Part shown: piece by piece, positions 1 through 10,888 of the stretch
Position numbering within the stretch: the first letter of the stretch is position 1
Layout: each line of letters opens with the position of its first letter
Assembly: GCA_963931865.1 (NCBI GenBank)
Contig: OZ007512.1
Span: forward strand, 3,933,121 to 3,997,120
Length of the DNA stretch: 64,000 nt
Direction of reading: 5' to 3'
DNA from: Axinella damicornis
Taxonomy: Eukaryota > Porifera > Demospongiae > Axinellida > Axinellidae
The notes under the pieces: model-generated
The model's database searches: none
The model's input: only the letters and a program-made list of their open reading frames with translations
What the model was told of the DNA's origin: nothing
Position numbers and translations under genes: made by a program

Positions 1-970
1 GTTCCTTCTGGGATACTTAGCCTTTCGGGCCCCAGACCAGAAGGCTCATAGCTGATGTTAAATTGAGGTTATTACTCTCTGGTACCAAGCATCCGGTGCT
101 GTTGTTTGGATTCTCCCTCCATCAGGTGTCTCCAGACCACTCAAGTCCTCGTGTTCATCACTGTCTGTCAGCTCAGGATGAACAGGTTGCGTGTGGAGGT
201 AGACAAAGCAGTAGCACGAGCAGTGTGTATTATCATAACACAACAGGTTGGGGCTGACAGGAAGTGCCGTGCCTCATTTGCTAGTCTCAGCATAATGTAT
301 TAAATTGGTTACTGTGCACAAACGTCACATAAACGTCACATGACACACACCTCATCCGAACATGCACTTACTTCTGACGATCAGCAGGGAAATGCGGACA
401 CGATCATTACAACTCAGACTGGCCCCACAGTAACGGTCAGAGAACTCCACAAACCCATCAGTGGCCTCATCATATGCACGCTATGGGTAAGTGTGTGGTG
501 GGTGGAGCGGGGAGGGGGAGAGGGGTAGGGGGAGAGGGGTAGGTAGCCTCGGTCCCAGGCTCTCTCGAATACGTAGGATTTGTTGACTAATGAGGCGCGG
601 AGTGAAACGTTGGCATTTCATTCTTGCTCTTAAAATTATTTAATGTTAATTGTAATGACACTCTCAGTATTGGTGGAGCCACAGCAACATTTCAACAGTC
701 TGATATTCACAAATGGGAAGTGCTTATATCTCAAAGTAGCAGCTGAGAATGATACAGTGAATTACAATGCCAACAATTACAGTCAATCAGGTAGCACAAG
801 AAAGGGAGACACACTGACTGTCCCACTAATGACAAACACACAGAGACATTGTCCATGACATTAAGGGAGGCTTTTACCATTTTCATGGTGCCATTTGCCA
901 CTTTCATGGTTGACCAGAAGTAAAATTTAATTAGCCTGTTTACGGGCAGCTGCATGTTATTTCAGCATTA
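1..970. other. Left-edge stretch without a recognisable gene
   Basis: I see no convincing coding sequence here; open frames are short and low in coding character. At 543-572 lies one copy of a short motif (TAGCCTCG then TCCCAGGC) that recurs across the window, for example near 1321, 6850, 16200 and 34769. A G-rich, AG-biased stretch occupies about 500-540. The window may open inside an intron or the 3' flank of a gene outside it. Confidence 0.4.
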
Positions 971-1007
971 GCATAGTACCCTCCTAATGATTAGGACGGT
1001 ACTATGC
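971..1007. repeat. Palindrome upstream of the kinase-1 TATA box
   Basis: A 37-bp near-perfect inverted repeat: GCATAGTACC at 971-980 pairs with GGTACTATGC at 998-1007, and the inner TCCTAAT pairs with ATTAGGA. Its right end overlaps an octamer motif (ATGCAAAT, 1003-1010). It lies about 90 bp upstream of the TATA box at 1096, so it could be a regulatory dyad or a small foldback remnant. Confidence 0.5.
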
Positions 1008-1095
1008 AAATGAGTTGTATTTGAATTATGTACGTATGTACCTGTTGATTATGGTTTCCTTCTGTGGAATGTACGTAGGTTGCTAGGGAAGAGAA

Positions 1096-1102
1096 TATAA
1101 AA
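1096..1102 (+). promoter_or_regulatory. TATA box of the unit-1 kinase pseudogene
   Basis: TATAAAA sits in a GC-flanked context about 380 bp upstream of the kinase start. A good splice donor (CAG then GTGAGT) at 1274 and an acceptor at 1464 follow. This fits a transcript starting near 1127 with a non-coding first exon ending at 1273. The octamer at 1003-1010 lies upstream. The transcription start is inferred from TATA spacing only. Confidence 0.55.
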
Positions 1103-1273
1103 GCCGTTCCTGTTTTTGTCTTGGGTCTTATCTTGTATCGCCTACTGGTCATGTGTGAGTCAATTAGAGTATTGGTTGCTGCAACCGTCAACCGATTGGA
1201 CAGCTAAATCATAGACCGCGAGTGTTAGTTCTGCTGCAAGTTAGAGCCGAGTCCATCACAGCTAGCTTAACAG

Positions 1274-1464
1274 GTGAGTCCTTTGGTGCAAGTGACTTGT
1301 GAAACTGCTGTAGCATGTGACGTAGCCTCGAACCCAGGTGCGCCTGGGTTCAAGGCTACGTGTAAGGTAAGCTCCCAGTTATCTGGTCATGAATTTGTCT
1401 TACCCTTGCTAGTTGAACCTAAGGTAGAGGGGTTGTCAGTATGTTGTCCTGTCTCTGTGCTCAG
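1274..1464 (+). other. Predicted 5'-UTR intron of the unit-1 kinase gene
   Basis: The donor CAG|GTGAGT is at 1273/1274. The acceptor is a pyrimidine-rich run ending in CTCAG at 1464, 13 bases before the start codon. The acceptor aligns with the same position in unit 2 (20103), which supports it. The intron contains a hairpin at 1321-1360. Confidence 0.6.
1321..1360. repeat. 40-bp hairpin from a dispersed short repeat
   Basis: CGTAGCCTCGAACCCAGG at 1321-1338 pairs with CCTGGGTTCAAGGCTACG at 1343-1360 across a 4-base loop. It belongs to the recurring TAGCCTCG/CCCAGG motif family. It falls in the predicted 5'-UTR intron and has no counterpart in unit 2. Confidence 0.6.
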
Positions 1465-1477
1465 GTGTGGCATAACA

Positions 1478-3660
1478 ATGGCACAACCACAGGGTCACTT
1501 TGGCTACCAGATCATCTGAATCATCAAAACGTCCTCCCTCGGTGTCGGATCATATGGAGCCGTCTACAGAGCTCTGTGTGATGAGCTGCCATGTGCCGCT
1601 AAGATTCTTCACCCAACACTATTTGAGACGAATGATCCAGGTACACGAAAGATCATGGAGCGATTTGAGCAAGAGTGTCAATTTCTGAGTGGTGTCAGAC
1701 ACCCCCACATCGTGCAGTACTTGGGGGTGAGTAGGGATCCCGAGTCTGGGCTGCCTGTGCTACTCATGGAACTCATGGATAGTAGTCTGACCCGATTCCT
1801 GGAGCAATCCGAAGAACCACTCCCCTTCCACATCCAGGTAGATATTTGTCACTGTATAGCCCTGGCCCTCGCCTACCTCCACTTGAATGGAATCGTACAC
1901 CGTGACCTCTCCAGCAACAATGTGCTGCTGATTGGTCATGGAAAGAGAGCCAAGGTCACGGATTTCGGAATGTCAAAGCTCGCTGATGCAAACCCACGCA
2001 TGACCCCAATGACCATGTGCCCGGGCACACTGGCATACATGCCACCAGAAGCACTGTATGATCCACCAGTTTACACTAACAAGCTCGACTGCTTCTCCTT
2101 TGGTGTACTGGACATTCAGATTCTCACTAGGCAGTTTCCCAATCCCAGTCCACACTGCAAAATTATGGAAATTGATGACCCACGATTCCCCACTGGACAA
2201 GTCAAAGTGCCTGTTCCTGAGGTTGAACGTCGTCAATCCCACATCGACCTGGTCGACCCAGCCCACCCCCTGCTGCCAGTTGCCCTCGACTGTCTGAAGG
2301 ACAGAGACAGAGATAGGCCTTCAGCACAGGAGCTCTGCAATCGTCTAGCTTCTCTGAAAGACACCCCACAGTATGGTGAAAGTGTGCAGCAAGGACAAAG
2401 AGCCACAACTGATGGAGAACGTGTACGAATAAGACAACTGCAAGCAGAAGCCCACGAAAACCAAAGACAACTACAAGAGAAAGACCGTACAATCGCCACC
2501 AAGGAAAGACAACTGCAAGAGAAAGACCGTACAATTGCCACCAGGGAAAGACAACTCCGACTGCTAAACCAACAGCTGGAAGCAAACGAGCAAGTAACCG
2601 CAGACTTCCAACACAAACATCTGGAAAGCGATACAAAAATTCATGACCTTGAGCAACGTCTTGTGGCAAAGGACCGGAAAATCAGGGAGCTGCAGCAGCA
2701 GACCTATGATCAGCCAACAGCCAAACTCCAAGTCAAAGGTCAGAGTGCAAGAAAGAGACCACTCTGCTTACACTGGAGGAAGTGTGGGAGAGCTCCACGT
2801 ATCATGTCAAGACCATCATGTGTGGTGGATGGCAACATGGCTTACTTTAGTAATTGCAATTCCAATGATGTGTATTCCTATGACTCTGAAAAACAGAAGT
2901 GGTCCTCACTCCCTCAGAGTCCTCACAGCTATTGCAGCCTGGCAGTAGTCAGTGGTCTCCTGACTGCCATCGGGGGATCTGGAATGCTGGGTACAAATGC
3001 TACAAACCAACTCTTCAGTTTGACTGGTGAGGGGAAGTGGGTGGAGCGCTTCCCACCCATGCCAACCAAACGTTATGGCACTGCAGCTGTGTGCAGTGGA
3101 AAGTCCCTGGTCGTGGCAGGAGGAGGTGGAGAGTACCACTATCCGCTGCAAACAGTAGAAGTGATGGGTACGGAGACTCTACAGTGGTCCACTGCCAGCA
3201 GTCTGCCTTTTGCACTCAGATACGCATCAGCAACAATCTGCCAAGACCGCATCTACTTGCTGGGGTATGACTTGAGCAATGAACCAAGATCAGTGCTGGC
3301 TTGTTCCGTGGCTGACCTACTGCAGTCTTGTCGACCTCAGTCACTAGGAGCAAGGTTGGAGACCTTGACTCTGCAAGAAGTCTGGCACCGAGTCGACGAT
3401 CTCCCAATTCACGCATCCAGCTGTGCCACCCTCTGTGGACAGCTGCTAGCAGTTGGTGGGCGTGATGACAGCTTTGAAAACTACACTACTGCCATTCAAC
3501 CAACTCCTGGGAGTTCATCAGCCACATGCCCACCACACGATGCAGCCCTCTAGTAGCAGTCCTCCCTGGCAACAAATTGATGGTGGTGGGAGGCTTCACA
3601 CGATTGTTTGGCAACATTAGTAAGACTGACGCAGTGGAAATTGCAACCCTTCAAGAATAG
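1478..3660 (+). pseudogene. TKL-like kinase / coiled coil / Kelch protein, unit 1 (broken copy)
   Basis: This is a close paralogue of the intact gene at 20119-22476 and keeps the same layout: kinase domain, coiled coil and Kelch repeats. Codon 14 (1517-1519) is TGA where the intact copy has CGA, a CpG-type transition. Near 3497 a 16-bp deletion shifts the frame, and translation ends at 3551-3553 instead of the ancestral stop at 3658-3660, losing the last Kelch blade. Between the lesions one open frame continues, with HRDLSSNN and DFG intact, so decay looks recent. A shorter protein could start at the ATG at 1655, but that start lies after the glycine loop and the ATP-binding lysine, so it would not be an active kinase. 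The coiled coil has two copies of a 14-residue repeat where the intact gene has about six. An RNA-level correction of the TGA cannot be excluded. Confidence 0.85.
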
Positions 3661-4013
3661 ATGTACTGGGATGTTTGGTTCGTACTATTTGCATGTACAT
3701 ACATGTCTACATCAATACTTTGAGATTTTGAAACGTGTGTTTGTGTCTGTCTGTGAGTAACGGAAGTCAAGACAATAGTGACGTACCTACTTGACCTATA
3801 GTACTTCAGCTTGATAGAGTGATGCTAATGCTCTTCACAAGACACGGTATCATAAACTCTGTTGGTGCGTCAAAGTAATGCACTATGCCAGACTCACTAA
3901 GACGCAGTGAGGAGTGAGAGCTCACCAGACTGCTGGATGAGAGAGAACTGTCATGGGCCGTGCTAACGCAAACGGTGAGGGCTTGTCAGACACATACACT
4001 GGGAGCTGCACAT
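3661..4013. other. Kinase 3' flank shared with unit 2
   Basis: This stretch has no gene. It aligns with the flank starting at 22477, both copies beginning with a shared sequence after the common stop codon. No clear AATAAA signal is visible. Homology continues, interrupted by the insertion at 4014-4442. Confidence 0.6.
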
Positions 4014-4442
4014 CAGGGGTAATTACTGATTACTTTAGCAATTTTTGTAATCATTACAATTACGATTACTAATTGAAAAGTTTTTCTAAAATGTAATGAT
4101 TATAATTACACAATTACATGTCAATTACTGAGAGCTTAAATACTAGGTAAACTATAATGTAAACTAAACAAGTTCCTTATTAACTTTAAGAAAAACGAGT
4201 GTTTCAAAGTTGTATCTGTTCACTCTTCACTGACTTGGACTAATTTTTCACACTAAAATTGCTAATTTCACAGTACGATCATGCATGCCATCTACAAGAC
4301 TACATGCAATGTAATTTGTAATTGATTACAACAAAATTACATTGAGTTTTGTATGTCTAATTACCATTACCCCTACGATTACTCGAAAAATGTAATCAAT
4401 TGTAATCGATTACAATTAAAAGTTACAATTACAACATCCCTG
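4014..4442. mobile_element. hAT-like non-autonomous transposon (429 bp)
   Basis: The element begins CAGGGGTAATTAC and ends ACATCCCTG. Its termini are inverted and its interior is AT-rich with many imperfect inverted TGTAAT-type motifs. It is flanked on both sides by the 8-bp direct repeat CTGCACAT (4006-4013 and 4443-4450). The unit-2 paralogous site (about 22865-22876) has a single, slightly diverged copy and no insert. CAGGG termini and 8-bp duplications are typical of hAT elements. There is no transposase frame. Confidence 0.85.
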
Positions 4443-4784
4443 CTGCACATGCGGGCACAATGAGGGAGCAGCAACTGAAGCGGGTGAAGCTGCTGGTAAA
4501 TATTACTATTTAAAGCAGCTGAAAGGGCCATGCATAGTAAAACATGGGAGAGAGCATGACACAACAGGACCAGTAGACTCTGGTGTCTGAGTCCCCCCAC
4601 CCCCCTCCCCACCAACTCACTTGAGGGCAAACAGCTCCTGGCTTAGAGTGGTTGTCCTCAGCAGAAGCACGCATCACGAACTGCCAGGATGAGCGACGAG
4701 TGACTCGGATTGAACTCCGTCTTCTTTCCCACGGGATAGTCCTACAGGAACTGTAGCACCACAGGAGTTCCACAATCGAGGGAG

Positions 4785-4886
4785 CATGGGGTTCTGGTAG
4801 TCTGGGGTTCTGGTAGTCTGGGGTTCTGGTAGTCTGGGGTTCTGGTAGTTTGGGGTTCTGGTAGTCTGGGGTTCTGGTAGTCTGAG
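4785..4886. repeat. 16-bp minisatellite, about six copies
   Basis: The unit is GGGGTTCTGGTAGTCT, almost perfect apart from one T for C. The paralogous position in unit 2 (about 23214) holds a single unit, so the array expanded only in unit 1 or contracted in unit 2. Confidence 0.85.
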
Positions 4887-4907
4887 GAGTGGGTAGCAGG
4901 TGGACGA

Positions 4908-4935
4908 GGGGGGGGGGGGGGGGGGGGGGGGGGGG
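4908..4935. repeat. Poly-G tract (28 G)
   Basis: An uninterrupted run of G inside a GA-rich stretch. The exact length is unreliable in any assembly. It is not seen at the unit-2 counterpart. Confidence 0.8.
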
Positions 4936-5139
4936 AGAAGGAGAGGAGAGGGGGAGAGGAGAGGATGGGAGGGGAAAGAGTGGGAGTAGAGGATTGCAGA
5001 TAGGTACATGGCAGCCTTGCACTAACTCTGACATGTTCTCTCTCCTAGCTACTACATGAGGGTATAAGCTAATCAAACCTACTGCAATGTCGTATGTGGT
5101 ATAAGACTTAAAGATTCTACTGCTTGACCCCCACACTTC

Positions 5140-5258
5140 ATCACACTTCCACCCACCCCACACCTCATCCACTTCCACCCACCCCACACATCATCACACT
5201 TCCACCCACCCCACACCTCGTCACACTTCCACCCACCCCACACCTCATCACACTTCCA
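5140..5258. repeat. 27-bp minisatellite, left part
   Basis: Tandem copies built on CACTTCCACCCACCCCACAC followed by CTCATCA. Unit 2 has about two copies (23466-23516). The array is split here by an inserted element and resumes at 5664. Confidence 0.8.
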
Positions 5259-5662
5259 GAGGTCGAAATAAGGATTACATGTTGAGCGGTCAAATGTCCT
5301 AGCACTTTAGATTTTGATTGGACATTTACTTTGTTAGGTCATATTTGCCAGCGCCCATCACCAAAAATAAATCACAAGAGCATGAATGTGTGTTCTCCAA
5401 GCTAGATTCAAATCCATGTTGGTTGTGTGTATATGTGTATTGGGGGAAAAAAGAATTTGGTTGACTAGAACTCATGCATAAAGAAAGAGAGAAAAAGAAA
5501 TTGGCTGATTTGAACCAGGTACAGTGATTATTGGTCATGCACTTAGGTGATTGTATTCATGCATGTTGATCGGTCACGCCTACCGAACAAGTGCATTAGT
5601 GTGCGGTCATTTAGCTAAGTGCACGGAAATTGACCGATGACCGCATGTTATTTCGACCTCCG
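5259..5662. mobile_element. Short inverted-repeat element inside the 27-bp minisatellite
   Basis: GAGGTCGAAATAA at 5259-5271 is the inverse of TTATTTCGACCTC at 5648-5660. The roughly 400-bp interior has no coding capacity and is absent from unit 2. The target duplication is ambiguous because the insertion site is itself repetitive; CACTTCCA lies on both sides. Confidence 0.6.
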
Positions 5663-5663
5663 C

Positions 5664-5809
5664 ACTTCCACCCACCCCACACCTCATCCACTTCCACCCA
5701 CCCCACACCTCATCACACTTCCACCCACCCCCACCTCATCACACTTCCACCCACCCCACACCTCATCACACTTCCACCCACCCCACACCTCGTCACACTT
5801 CCACCCAGG
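5664..5809. repeat. 27-bp minisatellite, right part
   Basis: Continuation of the array at 5140-5258 after the inserted element. Copies vary by one or two bases (CTCATCA, CTCGTCA, CTCATC). The short open frames across it are repeat by-products. Confidence 0.8.
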
Positions 5810-6091
5810 CCAAATGTTTGGGCTTTGTACCATGCTAACTTGGACTGGAAATGAGATATGAAGCTGGCATTTGCACCATTGTGATCAGCATGACTGGAAC
5901 ATTCCAATGATTTCTATTTTTATAGGTTGACTTTTGATCCCAGATCATGGGACAAATCAGCTCTTTTCATGCTGATCACAATGGCGCTCCACTTCTTCAC
6001 ACTCAGTGATGCACACAGGGTTTTTTGGGGTGGAAAAAAATCAATTATAAGTAACCCATTGTGAGAGGCAACATTGCTCCTCATGTGTGCT

Positions 6092-6229
6092 CCCCCCCCC
6101 CCCCCCCCCCCCCCCCCCCCGACACACACACACACACAAGTAGAGTCTGCTGAATGAACCTCCCTCCCCCCCCCCCCCCCCCCCCCCACATACACACACA
6201 CAAGTATAGAGTGTGTTGAATGAGCTCCC

Positions 6230-6260
<31 letters not shown>

Positions 6261-6266
6261 ACACAC
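6092..6266. repeat. Three poly-C tracts separated by CA repeats
   Basis: C-runs at 6092-6120, 6166-6187 and 6227-6246 are each followed by a CA dinucleotide stretch and a similar spacer (TAGAGT, TGAATGA), a diffuse tandem of about 65 bp. Unit 2 has one such module at 24241-24300. Confidence 0.8.
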
Positions 6267-7000
6267 TAACCTGAAAGCAAACAACCCCTGGTTCAGCTCT
6301 GGAGTGTGTAGCTATCATCTGAACTGTCAGCACTAGTGACTTAGGTTGAATTTTAACTCCATCTTCCTTCCCCTGGGAAAACCCAGGAAATTGTCACACC
6401 ACAGGAGCTCCATGAGATTCTGGTAGCCTGAGGAGTGGGTAGCATGTAGAGGAGAGGGGAGAGGATGGGGGAGGGGAGGGGAGGGGAGGAGAGGGGGAGG
6501 GGAGGTATGAGAGGGGAATGAGAGGGGGTAGAGGATTACGAGTGCATGCATGTACATACACAAATGGTAGCCTTGCACTAACTCCCATAATCATATCGCT
6601 TCTCATTACACAAGAAGAAAAACATAGGATTTAGTGATGGCCTACTGCTCAAAAAGGCTAAGAAACAAGGGGAAATGCCATTAACCAGGGGACTGTACTT
6701 GGTGGTCCTTGGAGACTATCCATGTACGGTGAACCCTAGGAACTATCCATTGTACTATGTAGATGATGATCCCTTGTACAATGTTCCCAGGTAGTTTAAC
6801 TGTATTGTGATGATCCACCCAGCTTTTCGTCGCTTGCAGTTAACCGTACAGCGATGGTGGGGCCTGGGAACGAGGCTACTATCCATTGTACTGTGTAGAT
6901 GATGATCCCTTGTACAATGTTCCCAGGTAGTTTAACTGTATTGTGATGATCCACGCCCAGCTTTTCGTCCTTGCAGTTAACCATACAGCGATGGTGGGGC
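6267..7000. other. Non-coding spacer with an internal direct repeat
   Basis: No gene is seen. A segment of about 110-120 bp around 6725-6870 is repeated at about 6880-7000 (shared marks: ATCCATTGTACT, GATGATCCCTTGTACAATG, GCGATGGTGGGGCCT). Unit 2 has a single copy near 24795-24915, so the extra copy is specific to unit 1. Confidence 0.6.
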
Positions 7001-7051
7001 CTAGTCTTGCGGGGCCAGACCCACACGGAAGGTCTGGCCCCGCGAGACTAG
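7001..7051. repeat. 51-bp hairpin, unit 1
   Basis: Arms of 21 bases (7001-7021 and 7031-7051) flank a 9-base loop. The orthologous hairpin at 24919-24969 has a C:G to A:T pair exchange at arm position 10. It may be a very small foldback element that predates the duplication. Confidence 0.8.
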
Positions 7052-8520
7052 GTGGGGCCTGGGAATGAGGCGATTGGTTCCCTGTTAAAACTCTTATAGT
7101 GCATGTACAATAGTCATAATATTATATATATTTAAACAAGAAAATAAGTAAATACCCAGCTTACAACAACCAGTCTTCACAGAGATAGGAATAGCTATCT
7201 TCACTGACTGTCCCTCCCTCCCCATGCACTCTCTTCTACCATCTTCACAGAATCAGACCTGCCAACACTCACACTCTCTATATTATACACCCTTGCCTAC
7301 CAGACCATTACAGAATACCTCAAGCTACTTTCTCCTTCACCAACAACTTCGCTCCGGCCTCGACGTGTTCTGTGTTAGCTATAGCAGCAGCTAGTACACA
7401 ACCTCGTTCCCAGACTCCATTCCATCATCCCCAGGTGGGAGCATGGGGGGTGGGGCTGGGGTGTATAGGGCTGGGTGTAGCGTGTATTTCGGTGGGGTAT
7501 GTGGTAATTTGCATGCGAAAGTGCCGATAATTGTTTGAGCAACAATTCTTGCTGGTTGCAGGTATTATAAGATGGTACCAATTATGGGTTTCGTACTTCT
7601 AGAATTCGTATAGCTACATCATCAACTTCCATCAACTTCAAGTTGATAGAATGGTGCAAACATGAAGTTTTGTATTCAAGATCATAGTTAAATCTCGAAT
7701 GCAAAATTTTGACTATATACGTACATGTAGCTACTTGCTGAATTTTAGCAAGCAAGTATTCAAAATTGATCTCTTTTGTACGGGTAGTTTATGATTGTCC
7801 TAATAAAATAAGCATAGTTATAGCCAGAATACAGTTGGTGGAAGTGGCCATTATAAGTACCATTGTACCTTTTCGTTGGGACCCCAATGGTAAAGGAATT
7901 ATTATACCGTGAGGTTTTGCAACTGAAATGTACCCGCCCTCTAAAGTATATTGCAGACCTTTACGCAGTGAATGCATCAAGTAGAAATGGGACATTAGGC
8001 ACCTCTTAATTTCGGGAATTGTCCAAATTGTGTAAAAATGCATTAAAAATCGTACACCCCCTTTGAAAAAAAGTGCCTCAAATTTGAAAAACACCTAAAT
8101 TCAGAACCTTCTCAAATACATTTTTGCAAGGATTCTTACGTTAACGGGGGGTGCCAATGGGATTTGTGCCTAATGTTCCATTTGTACTTGATGCGTTCAC
8201 ATATGTTGCTAATTTACATCACCGTTATGGAATTCAGTTTCAAAATGAAAGCTACCATGCTGTAGCAATGATGACCTCAGATTTGCAATAGAACTATATA
8301 ACAAAACGACTGCGTTAAAATGAAAGTTAATTTGTTGTCATGATATGTATAAGGTAAAAGTTATGATCAAACATTATTGCCTCAGTGGAGGGTGGAGGAA
8401 CGGTTTACAATGTGCTTAATATAAAAATGTGGTGTTCATATCACACATGAACAACTGCCTACCCTGCTTTAATTAACACACTTTTTACTGAAAATAACAT
8501 CAGAACAGTTGAAGCAGGCA
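7052..8520. other. Spacer and 3' flank of 7TM-A
   Basis: No coding sequence is supported. Homology to unit 2 (24970-26064) continues through most of it. Around 7846-7905 is a degenerate inverted sequence resembling the TTAA palindromes at 13946 and 32881. The stretch just before 8521 aligns with the 3' flanks of the other three 7TM genes. Confidence 0.5.
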
Positions 8521-9073
8521 TTACAGAGGCAAAGGGTTTTCATCGTCAGCTTCAATGCTCTGAATCGTGACATTTGTTAGCTGTTGTTCTTCAGATGACT
8601 GTGATGTTTCACTGCACTCATTGGTCACTGCACTCTGATACCTTCTCCTCACATACCATACCATGGAAGTAATAGAAAAGAGACGTTCCAGTGTACATGA
8701 CATTGAATAGGAAAGTGATGAGTGCTGCAGCCCAGTACAAGCATGCCGTGAAGTGTCGACCTGAAGCTACAGCTCTTACTCTGGGGTAGTACCAGGACAA
8801 TGAATTTGCAAGGGCAATTGGTATGAGAATGTTTAAGAAAGCAAAAGCACATAGCAGTGCAATGTGACAGTAGTGAGCCTTCATATCTTCAGCATGCATC
8901 CCTAGGCCAGTTGCAAACTGGCAATAGCTTATGGACACGTATCCCCTGTCAGCATCATCAGCTTGTCTTTGGACACGGGCATATGACTTTGCCTGCACAT
9001 TGATGTAGTAAGAGAGTGCAATCAATGTAGCATGAATTGAGACCACATGTGTATCTATAAAACTGTACTTGTA

Positions 9074-9774
9074 CCGTAGTCTCTCGAAAATACGCCCATG
9101 GGCGATGAATTTAGAATCTGCTCAAAGAGGGGGATGGGCGTATTTTCGAGGACCCCTCTCCCCAAAATAGGCCCACCCTTGACTCGAAAGTAGGCCCACC
9201 CAAGTACATGCGTATACGAGTGCAATACTGCAACAGTCATTCTAGCAAAGCTTAACTACTACTAGTCCCGGAGTTTCTTGGTGAGCAGGAACAATCTCTT
9301 CGTGTGAGTAGCACAGGAACAGCGCAGCAAACAAGACACAGCCGGACTGCTTGAATGATGACGTAGAGTGCGCAGACTATCTTCGGGACTTGCCGATTGC
9401 TGCTGCTTCCTAGAAATCCGTAGTGCGCTGCTTGTGCTATTACGCTAGGCAATTGCACACGCGAAGACACAAACATGCAATGCACAGCGCGTGCACGGTC
9501 TCATGTCATGCATTCAGTACACAGCTGATTATGCAACGGCATGCAACATAATGAAATTCATTGTAAATAGTACCGCGATAGCTAGCCAGCCTTCATTTCC
9601 TAGTCCAACCTCTTTGACAGTGCTTCTTCCGGAGCTATTCAAGCTTGTGCTTTCCTGTTCGAGCTAATAGGGTGGGCGTACTTTCGAGTAATAAATGACC
9701 CTTTGCAACAACTTGACACGAAAAAGGGGGATGGGCGTATTTTCGAGGGTGGGCGTATTTTCGAGAGACTACGG
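9074..9774. mobile_element. TA-flanked inverted-repeat element in the 7TM-A intron (701 bp)
   Basis: The left end CCGTAGTCTCTCGAAAATAC (9074 onward) is the exact inverse of the right end at 9755-9774. TA dinucleotides flank it at 9072-9073 and 9775-9776. The motif GGGCGTATTTTCGAG recurs several times inside, in both orientations. TA target duplication suggests the Tc1/mariner superfamily or a relative. There is no transposase frame. Removing it returns the intron to about 180 bp, near the 140-150 bp of its paralogues. Confidence 0.8.
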
Positions 9775-9894
9775 TACAATACAAGAGTATAGCTAGACGT
9801 TATCTATACTGCTAAGTCATAACTAACACATGTCATGACATTAAGGTGCAGCCACTGTACATGCTGAACATACCCAGGTGAGAAGTCGTATTAA

Positions 9895-10888
9895 GGTAGT
9901 AAACATGGGTACCGCGATCTCCGAAACCAAGTTGATGGATAAATGGGCAGCATCAAAGCGTACACAAGTTTCAGCAATACTTTGCATCAAACTGCTCCCT
10001 CTGCTTGAAAATGCCCTAAAACTCAAGTTTAAGGCCCTCTACGAAACTGAAAATTTGGACCCACTCCAAGGCCCCACCCACACTCTGACCCCATCATCAA
10101 TACACACACAAAACAGGCCCAAAAACTACGGATGGATTTACCACCTGCTCTCCTCACTTGCAGGCTACAGCCCAAACTCACTGCCACCCTCAAAAACAGA
10201 GGTTTGGCTACCCTAGGCTTTCAAAAAAAAATTCCACGCACACCAACTAAAACCGACTCAAGCCAAGGCCAGTTTCCAAAAGGTCAACCTACCCCCTGCA
10301 AAACTAGGGATGCTTTTCCACGTTCACCTCTCGATTACAGAGTTTTGGCCACACATCTACTCCCTCTCACCAGCCCAGTCCAGCTACCAAACCAGCCAAA
10401 TTCGCCCTAACACGAAAATGGGCGGGGCCTGTAATGCCGAAAGGTCAACTCTCTAGAGTACCTTGGCCAGGGAGCTGTCGGAGGCTGTTCACTTTCCAGG
10501 CTGTTCTTCGGCCACTTCAGCAGACCCACAAACATTCCTGCTCACTCCACCTAGCTATTCACACCATAGATAATAAACTATCTATGTTCACACTCAGATA
10601 GCCCATCGCTACATTCAATAAGCCAGAATAGCTCTTTACTTAAAAAAAAACAAACGAGTGTTCAGACAAATCTTCAAAGTACCGCACGGCCACATCAGAG
10701 TACCGATTTGAAACTTGAAAGGGCCGCTAGCCGCATCAAAGAGAGAAGCCCCCCTTGTTTATTCCGGTTGCCGCCATGGGAAAACGTAAACAGATGAATA
10801 ACTCTAAATAGCCGTATGCGAGTGACGTCATCTCATTAATTATTCATGAGCAAAATTGCGCGATTTCGCCGATGCCGTGCTTCCTACC
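9895..10888. mobile_element. TTAA-flanked piggyBac-like element inserted in 7TM-A exon 1 (994 bp)
   Basis: TTAA flanks both sides (9891-9894 and 10889-10892). The termini are imperfect inverted repeats: GGTAGTAAACATGG on the left and, inverted, GGTAGGAAGCACGG on the right. The flanks join to recreate the coding sequence seen in the paralogues (7TM-B, C and D run straight from the leucine-rich EDDLLEGL region into ELLTW), which gives three empty sites. Its frames show no recognisable transposase, so it is non-autonomous. TTAA duplication and GG-type ends fit the piggyBac superfamily. Confidence 0.85.

Noticed and set aside
1321..1360. Possible tRNA-like gene (GGTTCAAGGC resembles a B box)
   Set aside because: The A-box spacing is far too short, no cloverleaf can be drawn, and the sequence is a simple hairpin of a dispersed motif.
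6081..6284. Minus-strand glycine- and cysteine/valine-rich frames
   Set aside because: Translations of poly-C and CA repeats in different phases.
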